Below, piece after piece: positions 32,085 to 35,367 of a stretch of DNA of 35,367 bases. The notes beneath the pieces are model-generated. The model was not told the DNA's origin, did not search any database, and was given only the letters and a program-made list of their open reading frames with translations. Every line of letters starts with the position of its first letter. Position 1 is the first letter of the stretch. A program made the position numbers and the translations under genes. Source of the stretch: Chloroflexota bacterium (lineage in GTDB: Bacteria; Chloroflexota; Ktedonobacteria; Ktedonobacterales; Ktedonobacteraceae); contig VBJK01000091.1 in the NCBI GenBank assembly GCA_005879655.1, positions 1 to 35,367 of the forward strand, written 5' to 3'.

Positions 32085-32957
32085 ATGAGCTACGACATAA
32101 GGAACAAACAAACATCCGGGTCTCATGAAGGACCAAACAATAGGCAGCCGGGTACAGCCACGCAACAAGATCAGGAGGTCTCAGAGTTTCAGGAGAGGGG
32201 TAAGCTCATTGAGGAGTATGTGACACCTGGGCTTGCTGAATTTGTCGGGACATTCGTGTTTGTCTTCATTGGTGCTGGGTCAATCATTACGAACGTCTCC
32301 ACACGGGGTGCAATTGGCCTGCTAGGTATCGCTCTGGCACATGGGCTGGCACTCTCGATGGTTGTCTCTGCTTTCGGTGGGACTTCGGGGGCACATATTA
32401 ATCCTGCCGTTACGATTGGGTTTATGGTGACAAGGCGTATTACACCTGATCTAGGAATTGTGTATATTGCAGCACAGCTGGCTGGTGCAACCCTGGCCGG
32501 ATTCCTGCTCCAGGCTATTTTCCCGCAAGCTGTGTGGCAAGCTGCCCAACTTGGTACGCCTGCCCTGGCTCCAGATGTCTCCTTTGGCACTGGTATTCTG
32601 GTTGAGACGATCTTGACGTTCTTTCTGCTGCTGGCCGTTTTTGGGACGGCTGTTGACGAGCGAGCGCCGAAGATTGGGGGCTTTGGTATTGGCTTGACGG
32701 TGCTGGTAGATATCCTGGTCGGTGGACCTCTGACAGGGGCGGCGATGAATCCTGCGCGCACGTTTGGTCCTGCGTTGGCTGGTGGCTTCTGGCAGAACAA
32801 TCTTGTCTATTGGATCGGGCCGATTCTCGGTGCTGTTCTGGCGACGCTCTTCTATGAGTATGTGATTTTGCGTTGGCGGAAGCGTAAGGATGATGATCAG
32901 CGTCCGCGTCGGCAATTTATGTCGCTTAATTCATTTCGCAGCCAGCATTTTCAATAA
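32085..32957 (+). CDS. MIP-family channel (aquaporin / TIP-like)
   Basis: 290 residues from ATG 32085, chosen because AGAAAGGA lies 5-12 bp upstream and the likely promoter lies just before 32004. A hydrophilic N-terminal tail of about 45 residues precedes six transmembrane helices with the two half-helix signatures SGAHINPAVT and TGAAMNPARTFGPA. The Arg after the second NPA is kept. The fifth helix and loop (DILVGGPL before TGAAMNPAR) look more like plant TIP or related bacterial channels than E. coli AqpZ, which has a His filter residue there. It conducts water and possibly small solutes; the substrate is inferred. It converges on the tricorn gene with a 64-bp gap holding a weak hairpin (GCCCTC/GAGGGC). 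Confidence 0.9.
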   Translation: MSYDIRNKQTSGSHEGPNNRQPGTATQQDQEVSEFQERGKLIEEYVTPGLAEFVGTFVFVFIGAGSIITNVSTRGAIGLLGIALAHGLALSMVVSAFGGTSGAHINPAVTIGFMVTRRITPDLGIVYIAAQLAGATLAGFLLQAIFPQAVWQAAQLGTPALAPDVSFGTGILVETILTFFLLLAVFGTAVDERAPKIGGFGIGLTVLVDILVGGPLTGAAMNPARTFGPALAGGFWQNNLVYWIGPILGAVLATLFYEYVILRWRKRKDDDQRPRRQFMSLNSFRSQHFQ

Positions 32958-33021
32958 ATGCCACAGGTTTATAGCCCTCCGAGTATCCCTCCGAGGGCCT
33001 ATTTGGCTTATCTCATCCCAA

Positions 33022-33195
33022 TTACTTTTCGCGTCCCAAGCGAGGTCTCTCACCAGGCTTTGGCTCCAATGCGGGCTGCTCATCAATCAGGCGTAACGCT
33101 TCGGCAAGAGCGCGTTCGAGTTGGGGATCAATGCCGTTGGCATAGTCCTGGGGGGCTATATCAACTTCGATATGGGGATCTGTGCCGTAGTTCTC
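33022..33195 (-). pseudogene. Out-of-frame C-terminal tail of tricorn protease
   Basis: A start-less frame reading ENYGTDPHIEVDIAPQDYAN, GIDPQLERALAEALRLI and a Pro-rich end. This is the normal last segment of tricorn-type proteases, following a WGVENxGxxPD pattern. The main frame reaches GTLTTQ and then shifts, losing about 14 residues. The Glu of ENYG is likely the tetrad glutamate of the family (inference). Confidence 0.75.
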
Positions 33196-35367
33196 TGCGT
33201 GGTGAGGGTGCCATCGACCAAGCGGTGTCGTGGCGAGATGCCGATTACACCACCCCAGGTACGCTTGCCAACCAGAGGGCCTAAACCCATCAGTTTGAAG
33301 CTGTGGCAGAAGATGTCACCATCAGAACCGGCGTGCTCGTTAGTAAGCGCGACCATTGGACCGCGTGGCGACTCACTGGGGTAGGGATCGGGTTGTCCCC
33401 AGCGCGGAAAGCTGTACCCTATACGGCGACGCGCCAATTTCTCTAGCAGCAATCCAGAAACGTGTCCGCCACCGTTCCAACGGACATCGACTAGCAACGC
33501 CGGATAGTCATATTCAGCCAAAAAGCTACGATGGAACTCCGCATAACCGTGCGCGCTCATGTCAGGGATATGTATATAGCCTACACGCTGCTGTGAGACC
33601 TCGTGCACATAGTGACGGTTGCTCTCAACCCACTCACGATAACGAGTGGGCCATTCGTGTCCTAACGCTTTCACTACAATCGTGCGTGTCTCTTTCGTCT
33701 CAGCAGACTCGATGGTCAGTTGCACTTCATGTCTGGCCTGATTCACCAGTAATTCTTGTGGTGTACGCTCAGGACTGACGCGCTGCCCATTGATAGCCAG
33801 TACCGCATCACCTACCCCAACGTTCAATCCAGGAGAGGTGAGTGGCGAGGTCTCATGGCTATTCGTCGTGTCACCTTTCACAATCTTTGCGATACGGTAG
33901 CGCTGATTTTCGCTATCATAGGACCAATCAACACCTAGAAACCCCTGGCTATAATACGGACGATGACGATATTCACCGCCAGACTCATAAGCATGCGAGG
34001 TGCCTAGCTCTCCTTGCAGCTCCCACAGTAAGTCTGACAATTCGGAACGAGAACTGACACGCTCAACTAATGGAGCGTACTGTTGATAGATCGCATCCCA
34101 ATCCACACCGGACATATCCTCAGCCCAGAATTGCTCGCGCTGCAAACGCCAGGCTTCAGCAAACATCTGCTTCCACTCCGCAGGTGGATAGACTGATACC
34201 TTCACGCGATGCAGATTGATCCAACCGGTTTCACGACTCGTGCGATCACTATGCTCTTTCGGCTTCTCACCGGCCTTCAACACGCGCAGGCGATAATACG
34301 CACGGTAGAGTAAGGTTTTACTATCCCGCGAAAGCTTAAACTCACTTACACTATCTAGCAAGCGTTCGCTCTTATAGTTTTCAAAGTCATAAGCCTCGAT
34401 GATACCTCTGGGTTCTGGCTTTTCCATCTGCTGCTGAGTGGGAAGCTCAACCGGAAATGAGAGGAATAATGCCTTGCCTTTGATACCATAGATTGCAGAA
34501 TAGCGCCCTTCATTGACCGGGAATGGCAAGACGCGTTCATGAATGTCCTCTAGATCAATCTCGATAGGCTCAGGTTTTTTCTGCTCCTCGTCCCTCTCTT
34601 CATCCTTCTGCTCACTCTGCTCTTCCTGTGTAGCCTCTGCGACCTTTTCCTCATTCGCTTTCTCTTCAGCTTTTGCTTCTTTCTCTTTTTTCTTCTCCTT
34701 GTCCTTGTCTCTCTCTTTATTAGTCAGGGACTTGGCTTCTGGAATAAAGGGTGAGCGTTGGTCTTTACGTAGGAGAATGATATAGGGCTTCACCCCGCGC
34801 GGAAAACCTAAATCGAACTGTAAGTTATCATAGACTGCATGTAGAATACGATAACCCAGGAAGTAGAGGTATTTTCCTTCAGGATCAAAGGCCGGTTGCA
34901 TATCGTGCAGTATGGGATATGTCACCTGATGCGTCTCGCCACTCTCTATATTGCAGAGCTTAATCGCCGTTTGATGCGTAGAGAGCGCAAAACCATATGC
35001 CAACCAGCGTCCATCTGGCGACCAGGCGACCCCCATGATTCTTTGTGCATCACTGCGGTCTAATACACGAGTGGTGCCAGCTACTAAATCCACGAGGATG
35101 AGTTCATTGCGATGATTAGTAATGGCTAGCAGGTCATCCGTTGGGGAGACGTGGAGGCTAACGGCGCGGCCAAATTCACACTCTTCAAAGATCTTTGGCT
35201 CACTGGCGTCTTCGGGATGAAAGACCACCAGAGCTTCTCGGCCAAGGGCATCGCAGACTGCCAGCAGCCGTTGCCCATCGTTAAGCCACTCCAGGAAACG
35301 GTAGCGTACGCCATCAGGCTCACCATGCTGTAACACTGGCCCTTCCCAGTTTCCCATAGAGAAAGCC
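33156..35367 (-). CDS. Tricorn-type protease (S41B), partial at right edge, C-terminus frameshifted
   Basis: The frame is open past the first in-window ATG (35357) to the window edge (AFSMGNWEGPV), so the N-terminal propeller begins outside. Order: WD/PD40-like propeller blades (VAWSPDGRWLAYGF); a highly charged Lys/Glu segment of about 60 residues (DKDKEKKKEKEAKAEEKANE); a second propeller part; the C1 domain with GTSHAYES (catalytic Ser-His); PDZ (GVGDAVLAINGQRVSPERTP); and the C2 domain with VDVRWNGGGHVSG and NEHAGSDGDIF (nucleophile Ser). It degrades peptides released by the proteasome or Lon. After RHRLVDGTLTTQ the frame shifts and ends at 33156, leaving the true tail at 33022-33195. Known tricorns have about 1,050-1,100 residues. 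Confidence 0.9.
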   Translation of the reverse strand, partial: AFSMGNWEGPVLQHGEPDGVRYRFLEWLNDGQRLLAVCDALGREALVVFHPEDASEPKIFEECEFGRAVSLHVSPTDDLLAITNHRNELILVDLVAGTTRVLDRSDAQRIMGVAWSPDGRWLAYGFALSTHQTAIKLCNIESGETHQVTYPILHDMQPAFDPEGKYLYFLGYRILHAVYDNLQFDLGFPRGVKPYIILLRKDQRSPFIPEAKSLTNKERDKDKEKKKEKEAKAEEKANEEKVAEATQEEQSEQKDEERDEEQKKPEPIEIDLEDIHERVLPFPVNEGRYSAIYGIKGKALFLSFPVELPTQQQMEKPEPRGIIEAYDFENYKSERLLDSVSEFKLSRDSKTLLYRAYYRLRVLKAGEKPKEHSDRTSRETGWINLHRVKVSVYPPAEWKQMFAEAWRLQREQFWAEDMSGVDWDAIYQQYAPLVERVSSRSELSDLLWELQGELGTSHAYESGGEYRHRPYYSQGFLGVDWSYDSENQRYRIAKIVKGDTTNSHETSPLTSPGLNVGVGDAVLAINGQRVSPERTPQELLVNQARHEVQLTIESAETKETRTIVVKALGHEWPTRYREWVESNRHYVHEVSQQRVGYIHIPDMSAHGYAEFHRSFLAEYDYPALLVDVRWNGGGHVSGLLLEKLARRRIGYSFPRWGQPDPYPSESPRGPMVALTNEHAGSDGDIFCHSFKLMGLGPLVGKRTWGGVIGISPRHRLVDGTLTTQRTTAQIPISKLI

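Noticed and set aside
32189..32800. 203-codon minus-strand frame
   Set aside because: Antisense to the NPA-motif channel gene; no family match.

Overview
The window looks like a chromosomal segment of a large-genome, soil-type Chloroflexota bacterium, most likely Ktedonobacteria. This is an inference from the gene mix: a zinc-ribbon Ser/Thr kinase joined to a beta-helix, a TIR-NACHT membrane protein, Uma2, tricorn protease, a Thermus-type isocitrate dehydrogenase, and abundant GC-rich palindromic repeats. No rRNA, tRNA, CRISPR array or transposase gene was recognised.

Region 1 (1-14.7 kb) is part of a biosynthetic cluster. Leftward it runs P450, then PKS subunit 1 (split by stops into 7612-10605 and 5488-7566), then PKS subunit 2 (5491 to the left edge). 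The module order is KS(Cys to Ser)-ACP-KS-ACP // KS-DH-KR-ACP-KS... No acyltransferase domain is present, so it reads as a trans-AT PKS whose malonyl loader lies outside the window. Rightward, from a 486-bp divergent promoter region, come an O-methyltransferase and an FAD monooxygenase. P450, methyltransferase and monooxygenase are the likely tailoring enzymes. The PKS linkers are loaded with in-frame palindromic repeats: four 117-bp family copies, a 132-bp element with terminal inverted repeats, two short hairpins and an approximately 118-bp insert inside a KS.

Region 2 (14.7-20.9 kb) holds a GNAT acetyltransferase remnant, an M20 metallopeptidase, an aminotransferase pseudogene that has lost its PLP lysine, a small helix-turn-helix protein behind a long leader, and htpG with a damaged 5' end.

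Region 3 (21-28.3 kb) holds a zinc-ribbon Ser/Thr kinase and a beta-helix protein that look like one gene broken by a frameshift, NADP-type isocitrate dehydrogenase with a clear terminator, adenylate kinase, an isocitrate lyase/PEP mutase-family enzyme, a cluster of dispersed palindromic repeats, and a Uma2 nuclease.

Region 4 (28.3-35.4 kb) holds a TIR-NACHT-multi-TM protein with a detached beta-sandwich tail, an aquaporin-family channel, and a tricorn-type protease whose C-terminus is frameshifted and whose N-terminus lies past the right edge.

An unexpected theme is damage. Five genes (aminotransferase, htpG, kinase/beta-helix, TIR-NACHT tail, tricorn) each show what looks like a short frameshifting internal deletion, and one PKS ketosynthase carries two in-frame stops. 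Either this is a decaying locus or genome, or the assembly has systematic errors; raw reads would decide.
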